Shown here: one piece after another, positions 36,265-47,473 of the stretch
Position numbering within the stretch: the stretch's first letter is position 1
Layout: the number at the start of each line of letters is the position of its first letter
Source of the DNA: JAEZPW01 sp035629075
GTDB taxonomy: Bacteria; Acidobacteriota; Terriglobia; Terriglobales; Acidobacteriaceae
Direction of reading: 5' to 3'
Length of the DNA stretch: 64,000 nucleotides
Assembly (NCBI GenBank): GCA_035629075.1
Contig: DASPIK010000094.1
Coordinates: forward strand, 62,001-126,000
Position numbers and translations under genes: made by a program
The notes under the pieces: model-generated
What the model was told of the DNA's origin: nothing
What the model saw: only the letters and a program-made list of their open reading frames with translations
Database searches by the model: none

Positions 36265-36344
36265 TGGCTGTTGGCCGTTGGCTCTTGAATGAGTTGCCGG
36301 CACGAGGACGTCACGCAAGAGCCAAAGGCTTTTAGCCGACAGCG
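36265..36344. repeat. Long imperfect inverted repeat between glyS and ppdK
   Basis: TTGGCTCTTG 36278-36287 is the exact reverse complement of CAAGAGCCAA 36316-36325, and outside it GCTGTTGGC pairs with GCCGACAGC 36335-36343 with one mismatch. The hairpin has a 28-base loop and no U-tract. It may be a REP-like element or an mRNA 3' structure for glyS. Confidence 0.5.
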
Positions 36345-36428
36345 GTCATATCGTGACCTGCGGCATGGTCACGCGTTGTAGGCACTTATAAGCGATTTGA
36401 AACCAAGTTCTTTTTAAAGGACGGTCTG

Positions 36429-39140
<2,712 letters not shown>

Positions 39141-39164
39141 CTGTTGCAGCCGTTGTCTCCAAGA

Positions 39165-39204
39165 AAGGGACAGCCCGGCCAACCATGCTCGGGCTGTTCC
39201 TTTT
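39165..39204 (+). terminator. Terminator after ppdK
   Basis: AAGGGACAGCCCG pairs with CGGGCTGTTCCTT (one G-U), with loop GCCAACCATGCT, followed by TTTTT. It begins 25 bases past the ppdK stop. Confidence 0.85.
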
Positions 39205-39326
39205 TGCTCGAAACCAGCCCCCGAACAGGGAAGGGCATGGTTCGTGACAGCGGTCACTGCCGGGGGGTTACCGTGCTTCGAGGGTGCACGAGAGTCTATC
39301 GAGGATGCAGCACCACGAAATCGTCC

Positions 39327-39354
39327 TTGCATTTCGGCTGTATAGAGGTAGAAT
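39327..39354 (+). promoter_or_regulatory. Sigma70-like promoter before the zinc-ribbon gene
   Basis: TTGCAT at 39327-39332 and TAGAAT at 39349-39354 with a 16-base spacer, 69 bases before ATG 39424. Assigned by match to consensus only. Confidence 0.45.
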
Positions 39355-39423
39355 CCAGCACCCCGGGTCATTGTGGGGAACCGGGTTCATGGCACGTTCA
39401 CCTGATCTCGTGAGGGTGCTTCT

Positions 39424-39678
39424 ATGTCTGGCGACTTACGTAGCTTTATCTCTCTAAGAATGTCCGAGGCGGTGTTCTGCGCTGATTGCGAAATGATCAG
39501 CAACAGCACAAGCATATGCAGGTGCTGCGGGAGCAGTGCGCTGCTCAACATATCTCAACTGCTTGGAGGTTCGCTGAAGAACGTGCAACGGGCCGTTCTC
39601 TTGGTGTGGCCAGAGGCGCCACAACGCCGTGCCGTTGCCGACTGGCCGGAATCCGAGACGGAAGAACTCGCGGCCTGA
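39424..39678 (+). CDS. Small zinc-ribbon protein, unknown
   Basis: 84 residues. FCADCEMISNSTSICRCCGS contains two CxxC pairs spaced 11 residues apart, a zinc-ribbon knuckle, followed by SALLNISQLLGG and a less ordered tail. Similar small proteins are, by recall, common in Acidobacteriota, but no function is known. It follows a plausible promoter and stands alone between ppdK and a minus-strand gene. Confidence 0.65.
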   Translation: MSGDLRSFISLRMSEAVFCADCEMISNSTSICRCCGSSALLNISQLLGGSLKNVQRAVLLVWPEAPQRRAVADWPESETEELAA

Positions 39679-39720
39679 TGCTGACATTTTGCGAACCGTC
39701 CGGAACGCACGCCCCAAGCC

Positions 39721-40290
39721 TCATCTTGAGCAGCTGAAAATGCGCGCCGGCAGTATGTTCAGCAATTCAAACTCCTGCCGTACTTCGCCGAAAACCTGGC
39801 GGAGGTGCGGAACAACTGCGCCTGTGAACTGATACACGATAAAACTGCCGCCGGGCCGCAGAACGTCGCGAGACCGTCGAAGAACTGCTTCGCGCACATC
39901 CAGCGGCATCGTGCTGTACGGAATTCCGGAAATAATGCAATCGGCTGCAGGTAGATCCAGCCGCTCCAAAATGGCGCTTACTTCTACTGCGGATCCGTGC
40001 ACGACCGTCAGCCGCGGATCCTTGAAAGCCTGGCGCAAGTAAAGCGCGAATTCCCGGCTGGCTTCGATGGCTACGAGGCGAGCGTCGGGCGAGAGCCGAC
40101 GGAGTACTTCCGACGTGAACGTGCCCACGCCTGGTCCGTATTCAACGAAGGTACGCACGCCCTTCCAATCAACTTGGGATAGAACATGGTCTGTGAGATA
40201 ACGCGAACTGGGAAGAACGGAACCCAGCATAACGGGATGTTTCAGAAAGGTGCGTGCAAACAGCAAGCTGGATCGAAGCCTTGCAACCAT
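39721..40290 (-). CDS. Class I methyltransferase (phospholipid N-methyltransferase/KsgA-like)
   Basis: 189 residues. It starts RLRSSLLFARTFLKHPVMLGSVLPSSRYL, the opening found in PmtA-type phosphatidylethanolamine methyltransferases, followed by motif I FVEYGPGVGTFTSEVL, acidic motif II LVAIEASREF, and SGIPYSTMPLDVRE in the position of motif IV. It probably methylates a membrane lipid amine using SAM, though a related rRNA methyltransferase fold cannot be excluded by eye. Confidence 0.75.
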   Translation of the reverse strand: MVARLRSSLLFARTFLKHPVMLGSVLPSSRYLTDHVLSQVDWKGVRTFVEYGPGVGTFTSEVLRRLSPDARLVAIEASREFALYLRQAFKDPRLTVVHGSAVEVSAILERLDLPAADCIISGIPYSTMPLDVREAVLRRSRDVLRPGGSFIVYQFTGAVVPHLRQVFGEVRQEFELLNILPARIFSCSR

Positions 40291-40377
40291 CGTGAGACGT
40301 ACTCCAAGGTTAGTTTTAGGAACCCACTATTGGATGCAAAGGGCCGGATAGTCGCAGACGTATTTACGAGGCCGCCA

Positions 40378-40971
40378 TCAGTGAACCTTTTGGAGACGTT
40401 CGACCAGTTTTTGCGCGAGGCTCTCGTCGGACTCAGACCAAAGAACCCGACCAGTAACTCCACAATTCTTCTCAACCGCGGTCGTGAATGAAACCAGCTT
40501 CTGGACGTTCGCTTTGATCCGGTTTTCTGCGATCGGGGTCAATTCCATCTCCTCGTAAAGGAACGGAGTATCCAACCCAAAATCCACCTGGATGTGGCCG
40601 GCTTGACGGAACGCGCCATCCTCAAATTCGGCGCCGTGGACCAGCAACCTCACGGGTTGAGGAGCTAGGACTATGTCATCGGTGTCTTCGGACAAGGTCC
40701 AAAGGTCCCAGAAAGTTTCGAACGAGTAGGCGTAATCCGAATGTAGAAATTCGGCGGCGATAGCGATGGCCTGGTCAGGATCCAGTCCTGGGCGAAAACG
40801 TCTCTCTAAAACAGTCGGCTCGCTCCACGAGACCGGATGAATTGCCACGTAAGATATGCCGGGTCTCTGAGCGGAAAAAGGGAATTGACGCAGGACGGAG
40901 AGTGCGCGCGGCATCATCTCCGTCGTTGTGAAACTCGGGAACCAGAGGCTCAAATAAAGTGGATCAGCCAT
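40378..40971 (-). CDS. Conserved hypothetical protein
   Basis: 197 residues, soluble, no signal peptide. It begins MADPLYLSLWFPSFTTTEMM and contains AFRQAGHIQVDFGLDTPFLYEEMELT. No family is recognised. It is acidic with many aromatic residues and ends in a charged helix. The gene lies 87 bases from the methyltransferase, same strand, so shared transcription is possible. Confidence 0.6.
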   Translation of the reverse strand: MADPLYLSLWFPSFTTTEMMPRALSVLRQFPFSAQRPGISYVAIHPVSWSEPTVLERRFRPGLDPDQAIAIAAEFLHSDYAYSFETFWDLWTLSEDTDDIVLAPQPVRLLVHGAEFEDGAFRQAGHIQVDFGLDTPFLYEEMELTPIAENRIKANVQKLVSFTTAVEKNCGVTGRVLWSESDESLAQKLVERLQKVH

Positions 40972-41149
40972 GAGTGTTAGTTAGTGTCCTGACAAGAACA
41001 GGCGTTGCCTGGCGTTCGAAAAGCAGGATACTTGTCTAGCGCTGATAATGCAAAAAAGGCTAGCGTGTTGAAGCTAGAGGCATTCAATGAGCTGTGCCCG
41101 TCCATGGCAGCCTCTGAGCAGGTGTCGTGGAAAGAGTTCTGTTATCGTA

Positions 41150-41194
41150 TTTGTATAGGTGCAAGCAAGACTTTGTATAAGTGCAACGCAAGAC
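41150..41194 (+). repeat. Two-copy tandem repeat upstream of tRNA-Glu
   Basis: The unit TTTGTATA[G/A]GTGCAA occurs at 41150 and 41172, each followed by (C)GCAAGAC; the second copy has one added base and one substitution. Together they span 45 bases. This may be a binding site or a slippage duplication. Confidence 0.7.
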
Positions 41195-41210
41195 GTAGCG
41201 CAGCAAACCT

Positions 41211-41240
41211 TTGACACTGTGTGAGGCTGGCTGTTACTAT
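41211..41240 (+). promoter_or_regulatory. Promoter of tRNA-Glu
   Basis: Perfect TTGACA at 41211-41216 and TACTAT at 41235-41240, 18-base spacer, 53 bases before the tRNA. A strong sigma70-like promoter as expected for a tRNA gene. Confidence 0.7.
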
Positions 41241-41292
41241 CTTTCTTCGCGGAACACATCAGTTTTGCAACAAAAACCTGCCTTTCGATAGC

Positions 41293-41370
41293 GTCCCCGT
41301 CGTCTAGCCCGGCCTAGGACACCGCCCTTTCACGGCGATAACACGGGTTCGAATCCCGTCGGGGACGCCA
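41293..41370 (+). tRNA. tRNA-Glu (anticodon TTC)
   Basis: Acceptor GTCCCCG pairs with CGGGGAC, the anticodon loop is CTTTCAC (TTC), the T-arm ACGGG-TTCGAAT-CCCGT is perfect, and the terminal CCA is encoded. The outermost anticodon-stem pair is C-A, a tolerated mismatch. Reads GAA/GAG codons. Confidence 0.95.
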
Positions 41371-41602
41371 ACTTCTAGGACCTTACCTGTAAGCCTTTCG
41401 CTGGAAGCTAGTTCGCAATCTAGGAACACACCGTCGCGCGAGATGGCCGTATAGTGGCACGAGTTCGCGACGAACAACTCCCAGCATGCCTGCAGCGCGA
41501 TGCGGAATGGCACGTCTATCAAAACGCCCCCGAGTTATTGTCCATCGGCTTTAGAATTCGCTTGGGAAAGGCTTGCAAGTGCCCGCTGGGGTGATTTGCC
41601 TT

Positions 41603-43738
41603 CTACCGTGCAGCAATTCCTAGGCTAATGCCCTGTCGACGTGGAGCTTCGCGATACCCTCGATATACCAGCATTGCGACAATGCCATACGCAACCAGAC
41701 CCAGAAGGTTTAGGCTATTCATGCCAAGCGCGGTTGAGGCGTATTCGAGAACACCGCCGACCATTCCGCCGAAGAGGTTCCATCCGAGCGCGTGGCTTGG
41801 CGAGGCCGATTCTTGGAAAAGGCGGGCGTAGAGAACGGCTGCAAACAAAACTGGAACGGCCAGAGCAAGAGTGATCAGAACGACGTTGAAAGTAGAGTTT
41901 TGCACCAGAGTGAGGGTGTTCATTCGAAGAACCCAATCCGTGAGAAGTCCCAAGAACAAGCCGGCGAAGGCAAGCCGCATGCTACGTATCCATCCCTTTG
42001 CGGTAGCAATGGTTGCGAGCAGGATCATAACGAGCACGGCACTTATTACAAGCGTGTTCACCACCCATGTTGTCCCAGTCAACAGGCCCATTTGGGCGAT
42101 CAATTTTGTTTCGATCAGCATGAAGCCGACGCCCATGAAGAACATGGGCAAGTGCACGGCGCGCGCGGTAAGCCTAGTGGCTCGTCGCACTACTATGAAG
42201 CTGATTGTTAGCAACAAGAGCAGCGGAGAAATGTACTCCAAGGGAAGCCCTCGTTTTCTCAGATAAAGGAAGGGCCAGTCATCTGTTGTGGGTTCCACCT
42301 TGCCAGAGCCGGCTACGCCATCCGCATTTTGGCTAGTTACATACGAGTTGTGACGCAGTGAGTTTGGGGCGGCGCCTGGCCCGGCCAGTATGACGAAGTT
42401 GTTGCTGAGCGCTCCAAGCGAACGAACCATCACTGGGCGGGTGCCGTTGGCCTTCCATACGGCGTTAAAAACGCGTTCTAGCTGCCAGTCCTTATAGAAG
42501 TAGAACGTCACGGCGATAACGCCGTCAGGATTAAGCCGGGCGAGGGCTTCTCGGAAGCACTCAACCGTGTAAACGTAGTTGTCCAACCGGAGACTAGACA
42601 TTGACGTGAATACCGTATGGCTGTCTAGTGCGCCGAAGACGATCAGGTCGTAACCATTGTGGGATGGGTTGCGAAGGAACGCTCTCGCATCGTCGACGTA
42701 CACTTGAGCGTTTGGCGAGTCGTACGGCCGTTCGGGGTGTAGACGCCGGCCAATCTCGAAAATGGTGGGGTCGATCTCGACTCCGTCAACGCTGCTTGCG
42801 CCGTGCCGGAGTGCGGCAGCAACGTCGTTGCCGGGCCCTGCTCCCAGCACCAAAACTTTGTGAAAACGCCTTCCAAAGATGCGGTACGGGACATTGTAGT
42901 AGTCGAGAAGTTGTTCTCGCACGTCTGGCGGCATTGTTCCGACAAACGCTTCGGAGTGGTTGTACGCTCCTGCTATGGAGTCATGGTTGACAGCGACATT
43001 CACTCCGAGGGGAAACACCTGCCCCTTGTTCGATACGAGCGACAGCGGTTCAACATCGATTCGGTAGTATGGGGACCAGATTACGGACTTGGGTACCAGG
43101 AAGACTGGGAGCAACACCGCAGCACACAGCATCGCTACCTGAACGGGCCGGCGGAGAAAGTAGCCTAATACTAGCGCCACTATGAGTATCCAAGTTCCAG
43201 GACCGGTTCGCCTCCAGCACACGGCGGCGTACACAAGTCCCCCGCAAAGGCTGAACGCAATGTTCAGACTGTAGCCGGTCAGAGGCGGAAACTCATCGAG
43301 CAACTGGCCAAGTTTCTGTCCGATACCGACGAACATTGCGATTACCAGGCACAGAATCACCATGACTCCCGCCAGCGCTGCCAGGGACTGGAAAACGGGG
43401 TGCGTCGATCTTGTCCATTCCCCCAAGATGTAAAGCTCGAATGGATCGAGAAAGCTGATGTGGGTGTATCCGATTGGTTCGGCTAAGACTATGACGAGCG
43501 TCAAGCACAGAAGGAGCAACGGAACCGCCCGGAAATAGTCGCGCTTGTTGCGCGCCAGTACACAACCGGTGCCGAGTCCGAGAAAAGCCGCCAATAGAGG
43601 AAAGTTCTTGAAGTACGCGAAAATGCGAACTTCTGCCGAAAGCCATCGTATGACGACCAATTCCAGGAAAATACTTACGAAGCTGATGAGAGCGAGAGAA
43701 GGGACCACTCGAAGGCGTAGCCGTTGCAAAGAGTCCAT
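41603..43738 (-). CDS. Membrane spermidine-synthase-like protein
   Basis: 711 residues. About seven N-terminal hydrophobic helices, a central soluble domain, then more helices at the C-terminus. The central domain is a spermidine-synthase-type Rossmann fold: VLVLGAGPGNDVAAALRHGA (motif I), VDGVEIDPTIFEIGR and VYVDDARAFLR. Such membrane fusions are frequent in environmental bacteria; decarboxylated-SAM aminopropyl transfer is not assured because substrate-binding residues of true SpeE cannot be confirmed. Start at 43738 follows a divergent spacer of 165 bases. Confidence 0.75.
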   Translation of the reverse strand: MDSLQRLRLRVVPSLALISFVSIFLELVVIRWLSAEVRIFAYFKNFPLLAAFLGLGTGCVLARNKRDYFRAVPLLLLCLTLVIVLAEPIGYTHISFLDPFELYILGEWTRSTHPVFQSLAALAGVMVILCLVIAMFVGIGQKLGQLLDEFPPLTGYSLNIAFSLCGGLVYAAVCWRRTGPGTWILIVALVLGYFLRRPVQVAMLCAAVLLPVFLVPKSVIWSPYYRIDVEPLSLVSNKGQVFPLGVNVAVNHDSIAGAYNHSEAFVGTMPPDVREQLLDYYNVPYRIFGRRFHKVLVLGAGPGNDVAAALRHGASSVDGVEIDPTIFEIGRRLHPERPYDSPNAQVYVDDARAFLRNPSHNGYDLIVFGALDSHTVFTSMSSLRLDNYVYTVECFREALARLNPDGVIAVTFYFYKDWQLERVFNAVWKANGTRPVMVRSLGALSNNFVILAGPGAAPNSLRHNSYVTSQNADGVAGSGKVEPTTDDWPFLYLRKRGLPLEYISPLLLLLTISFIVVRRATRLTARAVHLPMFFMGVGFMLIETKLIAQMGLLTGTTWVVNTLVISAVLVMILLATIATAKGWIRSMRLAFAGLFLGLLTDWVLRMNTLTLVQNSTFNVVLITLALAVPVLFAAVLYARLFQESASPSHALGWNLFGGMVGGVLEYASTALGMNSLNLLGLVAYGIVAMLVYRGYREAPRRQGISLGIAAR

Positions 43739-43903
43739 GAGGCGCAGCAGTTTACGTCAAGAAAGCTGCCGGAGCAATGAGAAAGGAACTCCATCAGCTA
43801 GCGTCCAAGATTCTGTCTACAACCTGTCGTATCAGCGTCTTGGGGTATAGCGTACAGCTTCCGCCTTTTTACGTTCTTTCGTGAGGGCAATTACAATAGA
43901 CAC

Positions 43904-44674
43904 GTGGCTGCCGCAGATACCCTAATCACTCCCAGTCCCGTTTCCGAGAAGATCGTCCGCCTCGCAGGCAAAGCCGTCTGCGAGTTCAATATGATTCGTG
44001 CGGGTGATCGCATTGCTGTCGGTCTTTCTGGCGGGAAAGACAGCATGGCACTGTTGCATGCGCTCGTGGCGTTGCACAATCGTGCTCCTGTGCGTTTTGA
44101 GCTGCAAGCGTTCACGATTCAGCAAGGCAAGTTCCTGGCTTCCTTCGCAGATGTAGAGAAGCATGTGGCGGAGCTAGGCGTCCCTTGGACGATGGTGGAA
44201 GACGCGCCGTCGGTGCGACTGGTGCAGCAGGGGATTGCGCATGGGTGTGACGTTTGCAGTCGTTATCGGCGCCGGGCGGTTTATGAGATCGCTCGCAGTT
44301 TGGGATGCAAGGTGATCGCGTTCGGGCATACGGCCGACGATTTTGCCGAAGCGATGGTGCGAAACCTGGTGTTTACGGGCAGGGTGAAGCCGCTACCGCC
44401 GATGGTGTCATCGAGCAAGGGTGAGTTCCGGATCATTCGGCCGCTGATGTATGTGCGAGAGGACTGGATTCGCGATCAGGCCGCCAAGTCGGCATTTCCG
44501 ATTGTCGGTTGTGTTTGTTCGCTCAAAGAGGGAACTCGCACGAAAATGCGTGCCTTCTTGCGGCAGCTTTCGTCCGACAACCCGCACATCTACTCGAATA
44601 TCATTTCTGCTGGCGTTGGCGTGTGGAACGCCAAGGTACAAGCAGAAGGCGGCGAAACTGACGACACAGACTAA
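43904..44674 (+). CDS. TtcA-like tRNA 2-thiolation protein
   Basis: 256 residues starting at GTG 43904. The PP-loop AVGLSGGKDSMALLHALV binds ATP, and HGCDVCSRYRRRAVYEIA holds the CxxC pair that in TtcA ligates a [4Fe-4S] cluster with a third Cys, here possibly in VGCVCSLKEG. TtcA converts cytidine-32 of tRNA to 2-thiocytidine. FGHTADDFAEAMVRNL fits the family. The preceding sequence TACAAT at 43892 is so close to the start that a leaderless message is possible. Confidence 0.85.
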   Translation: MAAADTLITPSPVSEKIVRLAGKAVCEFNMIRAGDRIAVGLSGGKDSMALLHALVALHNRAPVRFELQAFTIQQGKFLASFADVEKHVAELGVPWTMVEDAPSVRLVQQGIAHGCDVCSRYRRRAVYEIARSLGCKVIAFGHTADDFAEAMVRNLVFTGRVKPLPPMVSSSKGEFRIIRPLMYVREDWIRDQAAKSAFPIVGCVCSLKEGTRTKMRAFLRQLSSDNPHIYSNIISAGVGVWNAKVQAEGGETDDTD

Positions 44675-46032
44675 GCGCGTGCCGCCGGGATGCGCATTTC
44701 CACTACGAGCCCCTCGCCCTCCGCATTGCGTGCTCTGATCGTGCCCCCATGCACGCGCACGGCGCGTTCGGTTATGGCAAGGCCGAGTCCTGTGCCGCCG
44801 GTGCTACGCTCGCGCGCACCTGCAACTCGATGAAACGGTCGGAACAGTTTCGGTAGTTCCTGCTCTGGAACGCCGGGACCGTGATCGCGAACCGTGATAT
44901 TAGCCGTGCTCGAATCGCAGGCCAGGCTGACTTCGACCACGGTGTTCTCCGAAGTGTAGTGAATGGCGTTCCGGACCACGTTTTCTATCGCTCTTTGCAG
45001 CAACTCGGGGTTGCCCTTCACCGTGCAGGCGTTTTGAGAGACAAGGGCGACTTTGCAATTGTGTTCCTGCGCTTCGAAATGCGCGTCTTCAACCACCTCT
45101 CGGACGAGGTCTGCCAGATTAACGTCAGCGACCTCAGTTGGCGCGGAGGCGCTGTCGAGTCGCGCCAGCGTCAGCAGTTTGCCGATCATGTCGTTAAGGC
45201 GCTCGGACTCGCGTTCGATGCGATCCAGTTGACCAGAGGCCTCTGAACCAGCGCGCTGACGGGCCAACCCAAGTGCTACCGTCAGGCGAGCCAGCGGGGA
45301 ACGAAGTTCGTGAGACATGTCGCTGATGAGCTGCTTCTGTGAGGCGACTAGAGACTCGATGCGGCCCGCCATCGTATTGAAGTCGCGGACAAGATCGCCG
45401 AGTTCATCGCGTCGGCGCTCCATCTTCTGTGGCGCACGCGCGTCAAGGTTTCCTGCGGCGATCTGGCGTGCGGCAGTTTGGAGGCGAAGAATCGGGGCGG
45501 TCAGGTAAAGCGTTAGCAAGTAACAGATAAAGCCCGAGACGAGAACAGCAACGGCCCAACGCGTCACGATGATCCCAAAGCCCGGTCGGAAAGCCCTGAG
45601 AGGTCCGCGGGGCATTTCGGCGACGAGAACGTAAACCCTCCCAGATGGGCCAGAAGAGCGATGCGCCGCAAAGGCCATTTGCTGCGTTACTGTGAACTGT
45701 GGCTCAGTGCTGTGGACTGCGAGGCGCGCAAGCTTTATAGCTTCAGACGAGGGGCGTCCGGAAATCAAGGTGCCATTCTCGTCGAACATTGACGCTTCTA
45801 TCAGTGCGCTGGCACGGAGCCTCTGAAGGTAGTTATCCAGGCTGGGCTGGCCATAGCGATCCATCTGTTCGGCTGAAGCCTGGCTGTACATGGCTACGGC
45901 TTCGCCCATCATGGCGCGCCACCGTGAGACGACCACTTCGGGTTGCAGGTTCCACGTGATGACCAGGGCCACGCCGACCAGCACCACCGTCAGCCAAAAC
46001 CAGAGAAAGATTTTCAGGAAAAGGCTGCGCAC
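44671..46032 (-). CDS. Sensor histidine kinase (Cpx-like arrangement)
   Basis: 453 residues from GTG 46032, which has GGAG seven bases upstream and lies 4 bases after the regulator stop. An ATG at 46068 is open but overlaps the regulator. TM helix ~5-27, periplasmic sensor domain ~28-153, TM2 ~154-176, HAMP ~177-230, and the phospho-acceptor His241 in SDMSHELRSPLARL. The ATPase domain shows NVVRNAIHYT, DHGPGVPEQEL and GGTGLGLAI. It should phosphorylate the adjacent OmpR-type regulator in response to an envelope signal. It converges on the TtcA-like gene with a 4-base overlap. Confidence 0.93.
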   Translation of the reverse strand: MRSLFLKIFLWFWLTVVLVGVALVITWNLQPEVVVSRWRAMMGEAVAMYSQASAEQMDRYGQPSLDNYLQRLRASALIEASMFDENGTLISGRPSSEAIKLARLAVHSTEPQFTVTQQMAFAAHRSSGPSGRVYVLVAEMPRGPLRAFRPGFGIIVTRWAVAVLVSGFICYLLTLYLTAPILRLQTAARQIAAGNLDARAPQKMERRRDELGDLVRDFNTMAGRIESLVASQKQLISDMSHELRSPLARLTVALGLARQRAGSEASGQLDRIERESERLNDMIGKLLTLARLDSASAPTEVADVNLADLVREVVEDAHFEAQEHNCKVALVSQNACTVKGNPELLQRAIENVVRNAIHYTSENTVVEVSLACDSSTANITVRDHGPGVPEQELPKLFRPFHRVAGARERSTGGTGLGLAITERAVRVHGGTIRARNAEGEGLVVEMRIPAARA

Positions 46033-46036
46033 GTCG

Positions 46037-46750
46037 TTACTCCGTTTCTGACTCGGTTGGGACGGCATAGATGTAACCCACGCCCCGAATAGTCTTAATG
46101 CGCTCGTCACCGTTAGGTTGCGGTCCCAACTTGCGACGAACTTTGCTGACGTGCATGTCGATGCTGCGGTCATAAGCCATAAATCGGCGTCCAAGCACGT
46201 CCTTCGCCACTTGTTCGCGCGTAACCACGTGGCCAGCCGCACGCATGAGCGCTTCAAGCAGGCTGAATTCCACCGATGTCAGTTCGACTGGCGTTCCAGC
46301 GCGCCGCACCGTACGCGACGCCGGGTCGAGCGACACATCTCCGACCACGAGGCGTTGGTTTACAGGTGTGTCGCTTTCCGATGTAGCAGGCTGTGCGCGT
46401 CGGAGAATTGCTCGGATGCGCGCCACCAGTTCGCGCGGGTTGAACGGCTTCGGCAGGTAGTCGTCGGCGCCGATCTCAAGGCCGACAATGCGGTCGATGT
46501 CGTCACCTCTGGCAGTGAGGATCAGTACCGGAACGGCCGAGTGCGCACGCAGACGCCTCAGGACGTCCAGTCCGTTCAGACCCGGAAGCATGACATCGAG
46601 CACGACCAGAACGTGATCACCCGAAACTGCACGCTCAAGTCCTTGAGTTCCCGTGTGGACGGCTTCCGCTTCGAAGCCTTCCGGTCGCAGATACTCGGCT
46701 ACAAGCTCGCACAGTTCTACGTCGTCGTCAACGATCAGAACACGGTCCAT
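46037..46750 (-). CDS. OmpR/CpxR-family response regulator
   Basis: 237 residues. Receiver domain: acidic pocket IVDDDVEL, phospho-acceptor Asp52 in VVLDVMLPG, Thr79 and Lys101 in LPKPFNPREL. The C-terminal winged helix (about 135-230) ends DRSIDMHVSKVRRKLG with GVGYIYAVP, typical of OmpR proteins. It is first in the operon, with the kinase after it, and divergent from a Spy/CpxP-like gene, the same layout as cpxRA-cpxP in enterobacteria. It is the likely reader of the paired CTTTAC sites. Confidence 0.95.
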   Translation of the reverse strand: MDRVLIVDDDVELCELVAEYLRPEGFEAEAVHTGTQGLERAVSGDHVLVVLDVMLPGLNGLDVLRRLRAHSAVPVLILTARGDDIDRIVGLEIGADDYLPKPFNPRELVARIRAILRRAQPATSESDTPVNQRLVVGDVSLDPASRTVRRAGTPVELTSVEFSLLEALMRAAGHVVTREQVAKDVLGRRFMAYDRSIDMHVSKVRRKLGPQPNGDERIKTIRGVGYIYAVPTESETE

Positions 46751-46789
46751 GACAACTTACGTTGTACACCATTGGAAGGCCGTAACGCG

Positions 46790-46857
46790 GTAAAGAAGTG
46801 TCACCCTGTCGGCATTGCTGGATCACACAACTTTACATTGGCGTGAGCGATCTTTAC
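46790..46857 (+). promoter_or_regulatory. Candidate regulator sites between the two-component operon and Spy-like gene
   Basis: CTTTAC occurs at 46831-46836 and 46852-46857 (21-base period) and an inverted copy GTAAAG at 46790-46795. GTAAA-type repeats are the known target shape of CpxR. A nearly identical pair occurs before the MacA-like operon. Confidence 0.55.
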
Positions 46858-46912
46858 CGAGCAGAACCGTATTTTGGGGTTAACTGATCCTGAGGCCGGG
46901 GAAGGAGAGAAT

Positions 46913-47410
46913 ATGAAAAACAGGTACATTGTACTCGGGCTTGTGGTTCTGCTGTTCGGAGCAGGGTCGATTTTGTTCGCGCAGGCACGGCGCGCGCATC
47001 TCGGGTCGGGCATGGGTTTGGGGATGTGGCACGGCCGGGGGGAGCAGGCGTTCCTTGATCGGCTGACCATGATCTTCGACCTGACCGAAGCCCAACAGTC
47101 TGAAATCAAGCAGATGTGGCAGGCAGAAAAGCCGAACGTGCTTCCACTCGTGCAGCAGCTTGCCCAAACCCACAAGCAGATGGTCTCAGCTTCGGCGAAT
47201 GGAAAGTTCGACCAAGCTGCGGTGACGTCCCTCGCAAACAAGGAAGCGCAAATTATTGCGCAACTCATCGTCGAGAAGGAACGGATAACCGCGAAGTTCT
47301 ACGCGCTGCTCACTCCGGAGCAGCGGGCCAAGTTCGACCGTATCCAGCAACGCAAGCTTAGCCGCATCGAACAGTTCGTTCAAAAGCTCGCGGCAGGTAC
47401 ATCGAATTAA
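46913..47410 (+). CDS. Spy/CpxP-like periplasmic protein
   Basis: 165 residues from ATG 46913, with GAAGGAGAGA before it. Signal peptide to about residue 24 (FGAGSILFAQA). The mature part is helical and carries the two LTxxQ motifs of the Spy/CpxP family: FDLTEAQQSEIKQM and LLTPEQRAKFDRIQ. Spy is a periplasmic chaperone and CpxP an inhibitor of CpxA; both are strongly induced by envelope stress. Gene position opposite the CpxRA-like operon supports the same role here. Confidence 0.88.
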   Translation: MKNRYIVLGLVVLLFGAGSILFAQARRAHLGSGMGLGMWHGRGEQAFLDRLTMIFDLTEAQQSEIKQMWQAEKPNVLPLVQQLAQTHKQMVSASANGKFDQAAVTSLANKEAQIIAQLIVEKERITAKFYALLTPEQRAKFDRIQQRKLSRIEQFVQKLAAGTSN

Positions 47411-47424
47411 GCGGAGGTGAATGA

Positions 47425-47459
47425 ATGCAAGGCGGACAGAAACCGCCTTGCATTGTTTT
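47425..47459 (+). terminator. Terminator after the Spy-like gene
   Basis: Perfect 11-bp stem ATGCAAGGCGG / CCGCCTTGCAT around ACAGAAA, followed by TGTTTTG. It lies between convergent genes and may serve both. Confidence 0.9.
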
Positions 47460-47473
47460 GACCGCGAGCATCG

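Larger units (their letters stand above)
40972..41292 (+). other. Intergenic region with tandem repeat and tRNA-Glu promoter
   Basis: About 320 bases without a convincing gene (a 69-codon open frame has no support). It holds a two-copy 22/23-base tandem repeat at 41150-41194 and the promoter before tRNA-Glu. Confidence 0.5.

Noticed and set aside
41005..41214. 69-codon frame upstream of tRNA-Glu
   Set aside because: It overlaps the tandem repeat and has no coding signature.
41304..41522. 72-codon minus-strand frame over tRNA-Glu
   Set aside because: Its C-terminus (PDGIRTRVIAVKGRCPRPG) is the translation of the tRNA complement, a known annotation artefact.
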